A stretch of DNA of 9,018 nt from Thermopetrobacter sp. (GTDB lineage: Bacteria > Pseudomonadota > Alphaproteobacteria > Rhizobiales > Aestuariivirgaceae): contig DRPD01000110.1 of assembly GCA_011374735.1 (NCBI GenBank), forward strand, positions 1-9,018, read 5' to 3'. Numbering within the stretch: position 1 is the first letter of the stretch; each line of letters opens with the position of its first letter. Shown here piece after piece: positions 1 through 7,119 of the stretch. Both the position numbers and the translations under genes were made by a program. The notes beneath the pieces are model-generated. The model worked only from the letters and a program-made list of their open reading frames with translations, did not search any database and had not been told where the DNA came from.

Positions 1-52
1 CGCAATCGGTGTATTTGCACATGATGCAGTTGTCGACGACGACATAGGTCAT
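1..52 (-). CDS. fdxA: 7Fe ferredoxin FdxA, N-terminal fragment (runs off the left edge)
   Basis: Only the first 17 codons are inside the window. They read MTYVVVDNCIMCKYTDC, which closely matches the start of bacterial 7Fe (3Fe-4S plus 4Fe-4S) ferredoxins of the FdxA/FdII type, where the family begins MTYVVTDNCIKCKYTDC. The three cysteines seen (residues 9, 12 and 17) are at the spacing used for the first cluster region. The protein is a small cytoplasmic electron carrier. The ATG at 52-50 follows a weak purine stretch (GGGA about 10 bases upstream). In alphaproteobacteria fdxA often lies next to a CarD-type regulator, but that neighbourhood is outside this window. The family call rests on a short stretch with a highly specific pattern; cluster content and length cannot be seen. 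Confidence 0.88.
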   Translation of the reverse strand, partial: MTYVVVDNCIMCKYTDC

Positions 53-130
53 GGTGGCGGTTCCCGTTTGCTCGCTGGTCCAGAGGGGCCGTCGCGGGCC
101 GTTCCCGACGCCCGCCTATAGCAGGCGGCG

Positions 131-158
131 AATATATGCACAATGTCTGATAAGCCAA
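131..158 (-). promoter_or_regulatory. Candidate sigma70-type promoter for fdxA
   Basis: On the minus strand there is a -35-like TTGGCT (158-153, 4 of 6 to consensus), a 16-base spacer, and a -10-like TATATT (136-131, 5 of 6). It is one of the few AT-rich patches in this region and would give a leader of about 70 bases before the fdxA start at 52. The leader would contain a small hairpin (CCGCCT 112-117 with AGGCGG 123-128). The call rests on pattern only. Confidence 0.4.
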
Positions 159-169
159 GTGGCGGCGGC

Positions 170-286
170 GTGGATACCCCGGCGATTCATATCCACCCCT
201 TCGGCTTTTCCGTCTTGATCCGGGGCGATCTCATCCATATTGAGCAACAAGTTCGTTCATGCAACCGGCACGCACGGGGGTATCCA
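170..286 (+). promoter_or_regulatory. Complementary segments ahead of the phosphatase gene; possible RBS-masking RNA switch
   Basis: Three short segments can pair in two exclusive ways. Segment A (GTGGATACCCC, 170-180) is complementary over 7 bases to segment B (TATCCAC, 190-196). It is also complementary over 10 bases to segment C (GGGGTATCCA, 277-286), which contains the Shine-Dalgarno G-run and the first base of the phosphatase start codon. A-C pairing would hide the ribosome binding site; A-B pairing would free it. The pairing is seen directly. A regulatory role is inferred and requires a transcript starting upstream of 170; no convincing plus-strand promoter is visible there. As DNA, the A-B inverted repeat, with about 20 bases between arm centres, could instead be an operator. 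Confidence 0.3.
215..241 (+). promoter_or_regulatory. Weak candidate promoter for the phosphatase gene
   Basis: TTGATC (215-220, 4 of 6 to the -35 consensus) and CATATT (236-241, 4 of 6 to the -10 consensus) are separated by 15 bases, shorter than the ideal 17. Transcription would start near 248, about 38 bases before the start codon. Such a transcript would lack the upstream segment A at 170-180. No better match is seen between 53 and 285. Confidence 0.2.
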
Positions 287-753
287 TGCGCATTCTTTTC
301 GTCTGTCTGGGCAACATCTGCCGCTCGCCGATGGCCGAGGGCGTGGTGCGCGCCGAACTCGAACGGCGCGGGCTTCTCGATCGCGTCGAACTGGATTCGG
401 CCGGCACCGGCGACTGGCACGTGGGCGAGCCGCCCGACCCCCGGGCGCGGCGGGCGGCGGCGGCGCGCGGGGTGGACATCTCCGGCTTGCGCGGGCGGCA
501 GGTGAGCCCGGCGGACTTTTCGCGGTTCGATTTGATCCTGGCGATGGATCGCGACAATCACGCCGATCTGCTGGCCATGGCCGGCGACGCGCAGGCCCAC
601 AAGGTCAGGATGTTTCTCCAGTTCGCCCGCCAGGGCGACGGCGGCGAGGTGCCCGATCCCTATTTCGGCGGGCCGGAGGGCTTCGAGCACGTGCTCGATC
701 TGTTGCAGGACGCGGCGGCCGGGCTGGCCGATCACATCGAACGCCACACCTGA
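286..753 (+). CDS. Low-molecular-weight protein tyrosine phosphatase
   Basis: A 155-residue cytoplasmic phosphatase of the LMW-PTP family, which hydrolyses phosphotyrosine or related phosphoesters (arsenate reductases share the fold). The P-loop CX5R(S) is intact at the N-terminus: Cys7 as nucleophile, Arg13, then Ser14, in the context FVCLGNICRSPMAEG. The DPY motif with the general acid Asp124 is at 124-126. Length is normal for the family. I chose ATG 286 because the P-loop strand normally starts at residue 2-4 and a G-run (276-280) lies 5 bases upstream; an in-frame ATG at 259 would add nine residues and lacks these features. No tyrosine kinase or exopolysaccharide gene is nearby, so its target cannot be inferred. 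It stands alone on the plus strand and converges on the stress protein gene. Confidence 0.93.
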   Translation: MRILFVCLGNICRSPMAEGVVRAELERRGLLDRVELDSAGTGDWHVGEPPDPRARRAAAARGVDISGLRGRQVSPADFSRFDLILAMDRDNHADLLAMAGDAQAHKVRMFLQFARQGDGGEVPDPYFGGPEGFEHVLDLLQDAAAGLADHIERHT

Positions 754-754
754 C

Positions 755-1198
755 TCACTCGGAGCGCACCACGCACACGTGCTGGCGGGCGTGGCGCACC
801 ACCCGCGCCGCGTTGGGGCCCAGCAGGTAATCGCGCATCTGCGGGCGGTGCGAGGCCATGACGATCATCTCCGCGCCGATCTCGTCGGCGGCGGCGATGA
901 TCTCGTCATAGATGGTGCCGGAGCGCACATGGGCCTGCGCGGTGACATCCTGCTCCATGTGGTCGTTCATCCACGCCGCGAGGGCGTCCTGTGCCTTCCG
1001 ATGCGCCTGCTCGGCGAAGTCGGCGGGAAAGAAGGCGCCCACCACCGGCATGCCGACATCGGGGATCACCGTCAGGACATGCAGCGTGGCGCCATACAGG
1101 CGGGCCAGATCGGCCGCGGCGGGCAACGCTTTCGCCCAGGAGCTCTCATGGCCCAGATCGATGGGCAGCAGGATGTTCTCGCAGTTCAGACCGGGCAT
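755..1198 (-). CDS. Universal stress protein (UspA family), TRAP-transporter associated
   Basis: A 147-residue single-domain Usp. The first strand reads NILLPIDL with the conserved Asp14, and the C-terminal half has the usual IVMASH...LLG...ARVVRHA...CVVR pattern (residues 112-145). The classic ATP-binding signature G-x2-G-x9-G-S/T is altered: Ala115, Arg118, then eight rather than nine residues to Gly127, followed by Pro. From memory, this ASHRP...LLGPNAARVVRHA form is common in Usp proteins encoded beside TRAP transporters; TeaD of the Halomonas ectoine transporter TeaABC is the studied example and modulates transport. The gene starts 32 bases after the permease stop, with an AAGGAAAGG ribosome binding site, so it is probably the last gene of the transporter operon. 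A role in tuning the transporter is inferred from position. Whether it binds ATP is uncertain. Confidence 0.92.
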   Translation of the reverse strand: MPGLNCENILLPIDLGHESSWAKALPAAADLARLYGATLHVLTVIPDVGMPVVGAFFPADFAEQAHRKAQDALAAWMNDHMEQDVTAQAHVRSGTIYDEIIAAADEIGAEMIVMASHRPQMRDYLLGPNAARVVRHARQHVCVVRSE

Positions 1199-1230
1199 GA
1201 TTCAGGCCTTTCCTTCACATGATGGCGTGC

Positions 1231-3885
1231 TCAGGCGGCGGCCGGTTGCATGGCCGCGCCGGAGCGATTGCGGCGGCGCCATTGCATGAACAGCACCAGC
1301 GCCAGCAGCAGCGCGGCGGGAATGTAGAACACCTCCTTGGGCATGCGTTTGGCCGGGGTGAGCACCTTGGCGATGGTCACCGGCTTGTCGCCGTAGAAGT
1401 CGAACTGGCGCGACAGCGAGAAATAGGGCGTGCCGGGCAGCGGCTCGGCCAGCGCCGCCTTGCCGTCCTTCCGCTCCACCATCAGCCCCAGCTTCTTCAG
1501 CCGTTCCGCCCCGCCTCCGCTGGCCGGCAGCTCGATGTTGAGGTAGGTGCCCTTGACGCGGTCGGGGTCGTTGAAGTCCGGGCCTTCCACGCGGATGCGG
1601 AACAGCGCGCCGGCGGGGGCCTGTTCGACCAGTTTCATCACCTGATTGCCGGCATGCTCCACGAACGGCGGTTGCACCCGGTCGAGCCAGAAGCCGGGGC
1701 GGAACAGGGTGAAGGCGATGAGCAGCATGGCCACCGTCTCCCACCAGCGATTCTTGACCAGCATGAAGCCTTGCGTGGCCGAGGCGAACAGCAGCATGGC
1801 GATGACGCCGATGACGAAGATGAAGACGCCTTTCCATATGGTCACGTCGATGAGCAGCAGCTCGGTGTTGAAGACGAACAGGAAAGGCAGGATCGCCGTG
1901 CGGATGTCGTAGGCGAAGCCCTGAATGCCCGTCTTGATGGGGTCGCCGCCGGAAATGGCCGCCGCGGCGAAGGCGGCGAGGCCCACCGGCGGCGTGTCAT
2001 CGGCCAGGATGCCGAAGTAGAACACGAACAGGTGGGCCGCCACGGCCGGGATGAGCAGGCCGTTCTGGGCGCCGACGGTGAGGATCACCGGCGCCATCAG
2101 CGAGGACACCACGATGTAGTTGGCCGTCGTCGGCAGGCCCATGCCGAGGATGAGGCTCATCACCGCCACCAGCAGCAGCATCAGGATCAGCGACCCGGCG
2201 GACAGAAATTCGACGAACGAGCCGATCACCTGATGGGCGCCGGTCAGGCCGATGGTGCCGACGATGATGCCGGCCGCGCCGGTGGCCACGGCGATGGCGA
2301 TCATCGAACGCGCCCCGGCCTTCAGACCCTCGACCCAGTCGAGGAACCCGCGCTTGAGACCGGCCCACAGATGGCCGTCGCCGCGGAAGATGCCCTTGAT
2401 GACATGCTGGGTGAAGGCGATGAAGGTCATGGCCAGCACCGCGTAATAAGCGGCGGTGGCGGCGGAGGTGCGCTCGATCATGATCATCCAGATCAGCAGG
2501 ATGATGGGCAGCAGGTAATACAGGCCGGTGATGGCCACCGCGCCGGCGCGCGGCAGCGCGGTGATCGGCTTGTCGGGGTCGTCGATCTCCAGATCGGGAT
2601 GCTTCGAGGCCCGCCAGGCGAGAAACACATAGGCGACGAGAAAGCCGATGATGACCGTGGTCTGGGTCATGCCGGGAAACGCCGTCTTGATCCAGCCCAG
2701 CCCGTAATAAACCAGCAGGAACAGGGCCATCATGCCCAGAAAGCCGCCGACGAACAGCATCATCGACTGGGCCAGGGTACGGCCCGTATCGGGCTTCTGA
2801 AGCCCCTTCAGGCCCATCTTCACCGCCTCCAGATGAACGATGTAAACCAGCGCGATGTAGGAGATCAGCGCCGGCACGAAAGCGTGCTTGATGAGGTCGA
2901 AGTATGGAGTGCCGGTGAATTCGGCGATGAGGAAGGCGGCGGCCCCCATCACCGGCGGCGTCAGCTGGCCGTTGGTGGAAGACGCCACCTCCACCGCGCC
3001 GGCCTTCTCCGGCGTGAAGCCGGTGCGTTTCATCAGCGGGATGGTGAAGGTGCCGGTGGTCACCACGTTGGCGATGGAGGAGCCGGAATACAGCCCCGAC
3101 AGGCCCGACGCCACCACCGCCGCCTTGGCCGGCCCGCCGCGCAAATGGCCCAGCAGGGCGAAGGCGGTCTTGATGAAATAGCCGCCGGCGCCGGCCTTCT
3201 CCAGGATGGCGCCGAACAGCACGAACAGGAAGATGAGCGTGGTGGACACCTCCAGCGGCTTGCCGAAGACGCCCTCCTCCTGCATCCAGAAATGCCACAT
3301 GGCCTTGGAGAAACTGGCTCCCTTCCACTGGATCACCTCCGGCACCCAGGACTTGTCGCCGAAGAACACGTAGGCCAGGAACACCGAGATGACGATGACC
3401 AGCGGCAGCCCCAGGGCGCGCCAGGTGGTGAGCATGATGAGCACGATGCCGACGGCGGAGATCACCAGATCGGCCATGACCGGATCGCCGGAGCGTTCGG
3501 CGATGGCGGTCTGGAACACCACCGCGTAGAGGGTCACCACCAGCGACAGCGCGGCCAGCAGCCAGTCATACCAGGGAATGCGGTCCTTCGGCGCGGAACG
3601 CAACAGCGGAAAGGCCATGGCGGCCAGCACCATGGCGAAGGCCAGATGGATGCGCCGGGTCTTCACCGAGCCCATGTAGAAGGGGATGTCGAGGCCGATG
3701 GCGCGGAACCATTCCTGCAACAGCGGCGGCAGCGGCGAGGCGATGTAGATCTGAAACAGCGACCAGGCGATGAGCAGGCCCATGAACACCCGGCCCTGCC
3801 AGCCGAGCGGATCGCGCGCCCCGGCGTCGGCCTCCGCGGCCAGTTCCTCGGCGCTCATAGTGGCGGTTTGCGGCTCCTTGGCCAT
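1231..3885 (-). CDS. TAXI-family TRAP transporter permease, fused DctQ-like/DctM-like (4TM/12TM) with C-terminal DUF3394
   Basis: An 884-residue inner-membrane secondary transporter subunit that, with the binding protein encoded upstream, imports a solute using an ion (usually Na+) gradient. The N-terminal part (about 30-175) has four hydrophobic segments corresponding to the small DctQ-like subunit. The large DctM-like part (about 205-705) carries the loop SGLYSGSSIANVVTTGTF (263-280) and a second equivalent signature, GMGLPTTANYIV (581-592). After about 735 comes a soluble, probably periplasmic, region and a last membrane segment (about 854-868), matching the DUF3394 extension of this family; the end is RRRNR-rich. 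I chose ATG 3885 because GGAGGGAAG lies just upstream. An ATG at 3960 would add 25 Pro/Arg-rich residues unlike the family. It lies 163 bases after the binding protein and 32 before the Usp gene. Substrate is not predictable. Confidence 0.95.
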   Translation of the reverse strand: MAKEPQTATMSAEELAAEADAGARDPLGWQGRVFMGLLIAWSLFQIYIASPLPPLLQEWFRAIGLDIPFYMGSVKTRRIHLAFAMVLAAMAFPLLRSAPKDRIPWYDWLLAALSLVVTLYAVVFQTAIAERSGDPVMADLVISAVGIVLIMLTTWRALGLPLVIVISVFLAYVFFGDKSWVPEVIQWKGASFSKAMWHFWMQEEGVFGKPLEVSTTLIFLFVLFGAILEKAGAGGYFIKTAFALLGHLRGGPAKAAVVASGLSGLYSGSSIANVVTTGTFTIPLMKRTGFTPEKAGAVEVASSTNGQLTPPVMGAAAFLIAEFTGTPYFDLIKHAFVPALISYIALVYIVHLEAVKMGLKGLQKPDTGRTLAQSMMLFVGGFLGMMALFLLVYYGLGWIKTAFPGMTQTTVIIGFLVAYVFLAWRASKHPDLEIDDPDKPITALPRAGAVAITGLYYLLPIILLIWMIMIERTSAATAAYYAVLAMTFIAFTQHVIKGIFRGDGHLWAGLKRGFLDWVEGLKAGARSMIAIAVATGAAGIIVGTIGLTGAHQVIGSFVEFLSAGSLILMLLLVAVMSLILGMGLPTTANYIVVSSLMAPVILTVGAQNGLLIPAVAAHLFVFYFGILADDTPPVGLAAFAAAAISGGDPIKTGIQGFAYDIRTAILPFLFVFNTELLLIDVTIWKGVFIFVIGVIAMLLFASATQGFMLVKNRWWETVAMLLIAFTLFRPGFWLDRVQPPFVEHAGNQVMKLVEQAPAGALFRIRVEGPDFNDPDRVKGTYLNIELPASGGGAERLKKLGLMVERKDGKAALAEPLPGTPYFSLSRQFDFYGDKPVTIAKVLTPAKRMPKEVFYIPAALLLALVLFMQWRRRNRSGAAMQPAAA

Positions 3886-4048
3886 GTCTCTTCCCTCCCC
3901 TTCTTGCCGTCCTCGCCCCTTGTGCGGCGGGGCTTCGGTCGACGGCCGCCTGTTCTTCAAATCGTTTTCCCAAGCGGGTCAAATGATCAAACGCGATCGA
4001 CAAAACGCATGAAGGGAAGCCCGGAGGCTTCCCTTCGATGTTGGTGGC
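3886..4048 (-). other. Intergenic spacer between binding protein and permease genes
   Basis: A 163-base spacer, long for an operon. It holds the hairpin described separately (4011-4036), an AT-richer stretch (about 3958-4010) and the permease ribosome binding site (3887-3894). On the minus strand TTGACC (3982-3977) matches the -35 consensus at 5 of 6 positions, but 16 bases further only TTGAAG (3 of 6) is found, so an internal promoter is possible but weak. I see no coding potential that looks real. Confidence 0.45.
4011..4036 (-). terminator. Intra-operon hairpin with UNCG tetraloop; likely attenuator or mRNA stabiliser
   Basis: Read on the minus strand, GAAGGGAAGCC and GGCTTCCCTTC form a perfect 11-bp stem around the loop UCCG closed by a C-G pair, which is a C(UNCG)G tetraloop, an exceptionally stable class. 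It begins 13 bases after the binding-protein stop codon. The following bases, ATGCGTTTTGTC, contain only a short T-run, four bases after the stem, so termination would be partial at best. This is the usual arrangement where a binding protein is needed in excess of its membrane partner: the stem stops some transcripts and protects the upstream message from 3' exonucleases. The fold is plain from sequence; the effect is inferred. Confidence 0.65.
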
Positions 4049-5023
4049 TCACTTGATCCAGCCGCGTTCCTTGTAATACTTCAGCGCGCCCGGATGCAGC
4101 GGCGCGGAGAGCGAGGCGGAGATCATCTCCTCCTCCTTCAGGTGCGCGAAGGCCGGATGCAGCTTCTTGAAGGCGGCGAAATTGTCGAACACCGCCTTGA
4201 CCAGCGCATAAACCACGTCTTCGGGCACCTTCGCGGAGGTGACCAGCGTGGCGCGCACGCCCCAGGTGGGGATGTCGTCGGGATGGTTGGGATACAGCCC
4301 GCCGGGGATCGCCGCCAGCGAGTAGTAGGGGCGTTCCTTGACCATCGCCTCGATGCCCGGCGCGCGGGCGTTGACCAGCACCGACGGGCACGAGGCCAGC
4401 GTCTCCTGGGTCAGCGCGGAGGGATGGCCGACCAGCCAGAAGTAGGCGTCGATCTTGTTGTCGCACAGGGCCTGGCCGGTTTCCGCCGACTTCAGCTCGG
4501 CGGCCAGCTTCAGGTCGGAACGCTTCCAGCCCAGCGCCTTCTCGATCACCTCCCAGGTGCCGCGGGTGCCGGAGCCGGGGTTGCCGATGTTGACCCGCTT
4601 GCCCTTCAGATCGAGGATGGTCTTGATGCCGGCGTCCTTGCGGGCCACGATGGTGACCGGTTCGGGGTGCACGGAGAACACGGCGCGCAGCTCCTTGAAC
4701 GCGCCCTTGTCCTTGAACTTCGATGTGCCGTTGTAGGCGTGATACTGCCAGTCGGACTGGGCGACGCCGAACTCCAGCTCGCCGGCGCGGATGGCGTTGA
4801 TGTTGTAGATGGAGCCACCGGTGGACTCCACGGAGCAGCGGATGCCCGTTTCCTTGCGCATCTTGTTCATCAGCCGGCAGATGGCGCCGCCGGTGGGATA
4901 ATACACGCCGGTGATGCCGCCGGTGCCGATGGAAATGAATTTGGTGCCGGCCAGCGCCTGCGGCAGCGCCGCCGTCACGGCCAGCGCCCCGGCCGCCAGC
5001 GCCAACAATACACGTTTCTTCAT
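4049..5023 (-). CDS. TAXI-family TRAP transporter solute-binding protein, periplasmic
   Basis: A 324-residue extracytoplasmic receptor. Residues 1-25 are a clear Sec signal peptide (MKKR, hydrophobic core, cleavage after ALA at 25). The mature part has the TAXI pattern: [20 protein letters not shown] (31-50), [20 protein letters not shown] (67-86), [13 protein letters not shown] (88-100), [13 protein letters not shown] (118-130) and [15 protein letters not shown] (144-158). Cys49 and Cys63, and perhaps Cys187 and Cys212, could form disulfides. TAXI receptors with known ligands bind glutamate/glutamine or 2-oxoglutarate; ligand here is unknown. ATG 5023 follows a strong GGGAGGA site. The gene precedes its permease, as is usual, and comes 94 bases after the aminotransferase stop. 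Length is normal for the family. Confidence 0.95.
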   Translation of the reverse strand: MKKRVLLALAAGALAVTAALPQALAGTKFISIGTGGITGVYYPTGGAICRLMNKMRKETGIRCSVESTGGSIYNINAIRAGELEFGVAQSDWQYHAYNGTSKFKDKGAFKELRAVFSVHPEPVTIVARKDAGIKTILDLKGKRVNIGNPGSGTRGTWEVIEKALGWKRSDLKLAAELKSAETGQALCDNKIDAYFWLVGHPSALTQETLASCPSVLVNARAPGIEAMVKERPYYSLAAIPGGLYPNHPDDIPTWGVRATLVTSAKVPEDVVYALVKAVFDNFAAFKKLHPAFAHLKEEEMISASLSAPLHPGALKYYKERGWIK

Positions 5024-5117
5024 GAGATATCCTCCCTCTAGGTTGCACGCGTGTTTCGTGTGATTGCAGGCAGCCTAGAAAGGAATCGGCGGCGTGGCAA
5101 GCCATGAAACCGCCCTC
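5024..5117 (-). promoter_or_regulatory. Spacer upstream of the binding-protein gene with a weak promoter candidate
   Basis: This 94-base gap separates the aminotransferase stop from the binding-protein start. On the minus strand TTGCCA (5 of 6 to the -35 consensus, about 5102-5097) is followed after 17 bases by TAGGCT (only 3 of 6 to the -10 consensus). A strong ribosome binding site GGGAGGA lies at about 5031-5037. No terminator hairpin for the aminotransferase is visible, so read-through from that gene is possible. It cannot be decided from sequence whether the transporter has its own promoter. Confidence 0.25.
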
Positions 5118-6500
5118 TCATACTTTGGTTGTATCCGCCAGGGTATCGGCGACGGCGGCGGCCAGCCTGTCCACCAGCTGCTCCAGTTCACCCGCCGTGA
5201 TGATGAACGGCGGGGCCAGCAATACGTGGTCGCCGCGGAAGCGATCCGCCGTGCCGCTCATGGGATAGCAGATCAGGCCGCGGCGCATGGCGTGGCGCTT
5301 CAGGCGGGCGGCGATCCGTTCGGCGGGCGCGAAGGGCCGCTTCGTCTCCTTCTCGGCGACGAACTCCAGGCCCATGAACAGGCCGCGGCCGCGGATGTCG
5401 CCGATATGGGGATGATCGGCGAAACGCTCCCGAAGCAGCCCGCGCAGGGTTTGGCCCATGGCCCGCACGCGCTTCAGCAGGTCGTCCTCGTCGATGACGC
5501 GCAGCACCGCCGCGCCGGCGGCGCAGGCGGTGGCGTGGCCGACCCAGGTGTGGCCGTGGGCGAAGGCGCCGGAGCCCTTCTCGATGCCTTCCACCAGATC
5601 GGCCCGCACCATCATGGCCGACAGCGGCTGATAGCCGCCGGAGAGACCCTTGGCGAGGGTGATGATGTCGGGCACGATGCCTTCCTGCTCGAAGGCGAAG
5701 AAGGTGCCGGTGCGGCCGGTGCCGCACATCACCTCGTCGAGGATGAGCAGCACGCCGTAACGGTCGCAAATCTCGCGGATGCGGCGGAAATAGCCGTTCG
5801 CCGGGGCCACCGCGCCCAGGGTGGCGCCGACCACCGTCTCGGCGATGAAGGCGCAGACACGCTCCGGGCCGATGTCGAGAATGGCCTCCTCCAGCGCGCC
5901 GGCGGTGCGCGCCGCGTAGTCCTCCTCCGTCTCTTCGGGGCGCTGCCAGCGGTAGGGGTAGCACGGCACGATCTTGCGCACGATGGGGCTGAACAGCGGC
6001 GCGAACGGGTTGGGCGAGGCGTGCGGCCCGCCGATGATCGGGGTGCGGCCGGAGATGGACATGCCGCCGATGGTGGCGCCGTGATAGCTCTGGCGGCGCG
6101 AGATGATGTGATCGCGGGTCGGCTCGCCGCGCTCGATCTGGATCTGGCGGGCCAGCTTCAGGGCCGCCTCGTTGGCCTCCGATCCGCCGGACAGGAAGAA
6201 TACCCGCCAGTCGCCGCCCGGGGCCCTGTCCGCCAGGGCGTCGGCCAGCTCCTCGGCCGGCTCATTGGTGAAGAAGGCGGTGTGGGCGAAGGCCATCGTC
6301 TCCAGCTGCCGGCGCACCGCGGCGATGACCCGCGGATGGCCGTGGCCGAGGCAGGACACCGCCGCGCCGCCCGATGCGTCGAGATACGACCTGCCGCGGT
6401 CATCGAAGATATGCACGCCCGCGGCGCGCACGGCGCGGGGCAACCCGTCGCGCAAGGTGCGGTGCAGCATGTGGGTGGGGCGTCTGGCCGAAACGGACAT
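5118..6500 (-). CDS. Class III (omega) PLP-dependent aminotransferase, substrate unknown
   Basis: A 460-residue cytoplasmic fold-type I aminotransferase. Seen directly: SGGSEANE (104-111) for the PLP phosphate, LLILDEVMCGTGRTG (251-265) with Asp255 for the pyridine nitrogen, and TLAKGLSGGY (281-290) with Lys284 as the PLP lysine. FAHGHTWVGHATACAAG (313-329) and IRGRGLFMGLEF (369-380) are also typical of the class. This class moves amino groups from omega-amino acids, diamines, taurine, GABA or related compounds to pyruvate or 2-oxoglutarate; specificity cannot be read here. It resembles proteins labelled only 'aspartate aminotransferase family'. I chose ATG 6500 because GGGAG lies 9 bases upstream; a GTG at 6521 would add seven residues without a good ribosome site. 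The stop lies 94 bases before the TAXI binding protein, so the two may share transcription, and the enzyme may act on the imported compound. Confidence 0.92.
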   Translation of the reverse strand: MSVSARRPTHMLHRTLRDGLPRAVRAAGVHIFDDRGRSYLDASGGAAVSCLGHGHPRVIAAVRRQLETMAFAHTAFFTNEPAEELADALADRAPGGDWRVFFLSGGSEANEAALKLARQIQIERGEPTRDHIISRRQSYHGATIGGMSISGRTPIIGGPHASPNPFAPLFSPIVRKIVPCYPYRWQRPEETEEDYAARTAGALEEAILDIGPERVCAFIAETVVGATLGAVAPANGYFRRIREICDRYGVLLILDEVMCGTGRTGTFFAFEQEGIVPDIITLAKGLSGGYQPLSAMMVRADLVEGIEKGSGAFAHGHTWVGHATACAAGAAVLRVIDEDDLLKRVRAMGQTLRGLLRERFADHPHIGDIRGRGLFMGLEFVAEKETKRPFAPAERIAARLKRHAMRRGLICYPMSGTADRFRGDHVLLAPPFIITAGELEQLVDRLAAAVADTLADTTKV

Positions 6501-6573
6501 CGCTGGCCGCTCCCGGAACACTCGTCACGGGGCCATTGAACCAAAGCGACGGCGCGGCGCAAGTCACAATCGC

Positions 6574-7119
6574 TCAATTGCGCCGAAAGTCTGAACGGCG
6601 GGCCGGGAACCGGCGGCGGCCAGAACGCTCCAGCAGGCGGGCGAGACGGACCCGCTCCTGCTCGTTCAGGGCCAGCACGAAGGCTTCGTTGAACGCCATG
6701 ACGGCGGCGCGGGCGCGCAGCTCGGCCTGTTTGAGCTCCCGTAGCGCCGCTGAGATTCGTCGTTCCTCATGCGGCCGGGCTTGCAGCGCGCGGGCCAGCC
6801 GCAAGCGCGCGGCGGCGACGGCCCGGGTCGCCTCACGGATGGCCTGGCGATGGGGGCGGATGATCTGGAACAATTGGCGGCGGCGCGGCGGCGGCAGGCG
6901 GCGCATCAGGCGGTTGGCGGCGCGCAGCAGCAGGCCGGGGCGGCCCATGCGCAATTGCGGCGGCGGATGATGTGGCGGCCCGTCGGACAGCCCGGCGAAC
7001 CGCATGATGCCGTAATGGCGGGCCAGCATGCCGGCGACGCCGCCGACGATCAGCAGGTTGAGGGCCAGCGAGACGATGAGCAGCACCCACGGCCAGCGGC
7101 GTTTTCCCGGCTCGCGCAT
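6574..7119 (-). CDS. Membrane-anchored periplasmic protein of the CnrX/Spy-like 'heavy-metal sensor' type
   Basis: A 181-residue protein with a short cationic start, one membrane segment (about 11-32, VLLIVSLALNLLIVGGVAG) and a periplasmic domain that is mostly helical and very rich in Arg and Ala (about 64-165), ending in an Arg-rich tail. This architecture and its place after an ECF sigma gene match the Metal_resist/periplasmic heavy-metal sensor group, to which CnrX of the CnrYXH system belongs. Possible metal ligands are few: His50, His51, His90, His117 and scattered Met. The spaced His/Met set of CnrX is not evident, so metal binding is unproven; a Spy-like chaperone role is an alternative. 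ATG 7119 directly abuts the TGA of the preceding gene, with GGAAGGGGG upstream, so translation is coupled. Confidence 0.78.
   Translation of the reverse strand: MREPGKRRWPWVLLIVSLALNLLIVGGVAGMLARHYGIMRFAGLSDGPPHHPPPQLRMGRPGLLLRAANRLMRRLPPPRRRQLFQIIRPHRQAIREATRAVAAARLRLARALQARPHEERRISAALRELKQAELRARAAVMAFNEAFVLALNEQERVRLARLLERSGRRRFPARRSDFRRN

Noticed and set aside
187..747. Open frame on the minus strand opposite the phosphatase
   Set aside because: No family resemblance or credible ribosome site, and the plus strand encodes an intact LMW-PTP.
3886..3960. An N-terminal extension of 25 residues to the TRAP permease from ATG 3960
   Set aside because: The extension is Arg/Pro/Gly-rich and unlike the family, and a strong ribosome binding site sits directly before ATG 3885.
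1219..4056. A 945-codon open frame on the plus strand opposite the TRAP permease gene
   Set aside because: Its product is a low-complexity His/Gly/Asp/Gln-rich sequence with no domain, and it mirrors the permease codons. It arises because GC-biased third positions remove stops on the opposite strand.
4094..5041. A 315-codon open frame on the plus strand opposite the TAXI receptor
   Set aside because: Low-complexity antisense reading. The minus strand has a signal peptide, ribosome site and family motifs.
5094..6539. A 481-codon open frame on the plus strand opposite the class III aminotransferase
   Set aside because: Same cause: Ala/Gly/His-rich composition with no motif, whereas the minus strand carries a complete enzyme with all PLP residues.
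6501..6573. A possible promoter between the metal-sensor-type gene and the aminotransferase (TTGCGC with TTCAAT on the minus strand)
   Set aside because: Matches are only 3 of 6 and 4 of 6. Too weak to list, though a promoter somewhere in this 73-base gap is likely.
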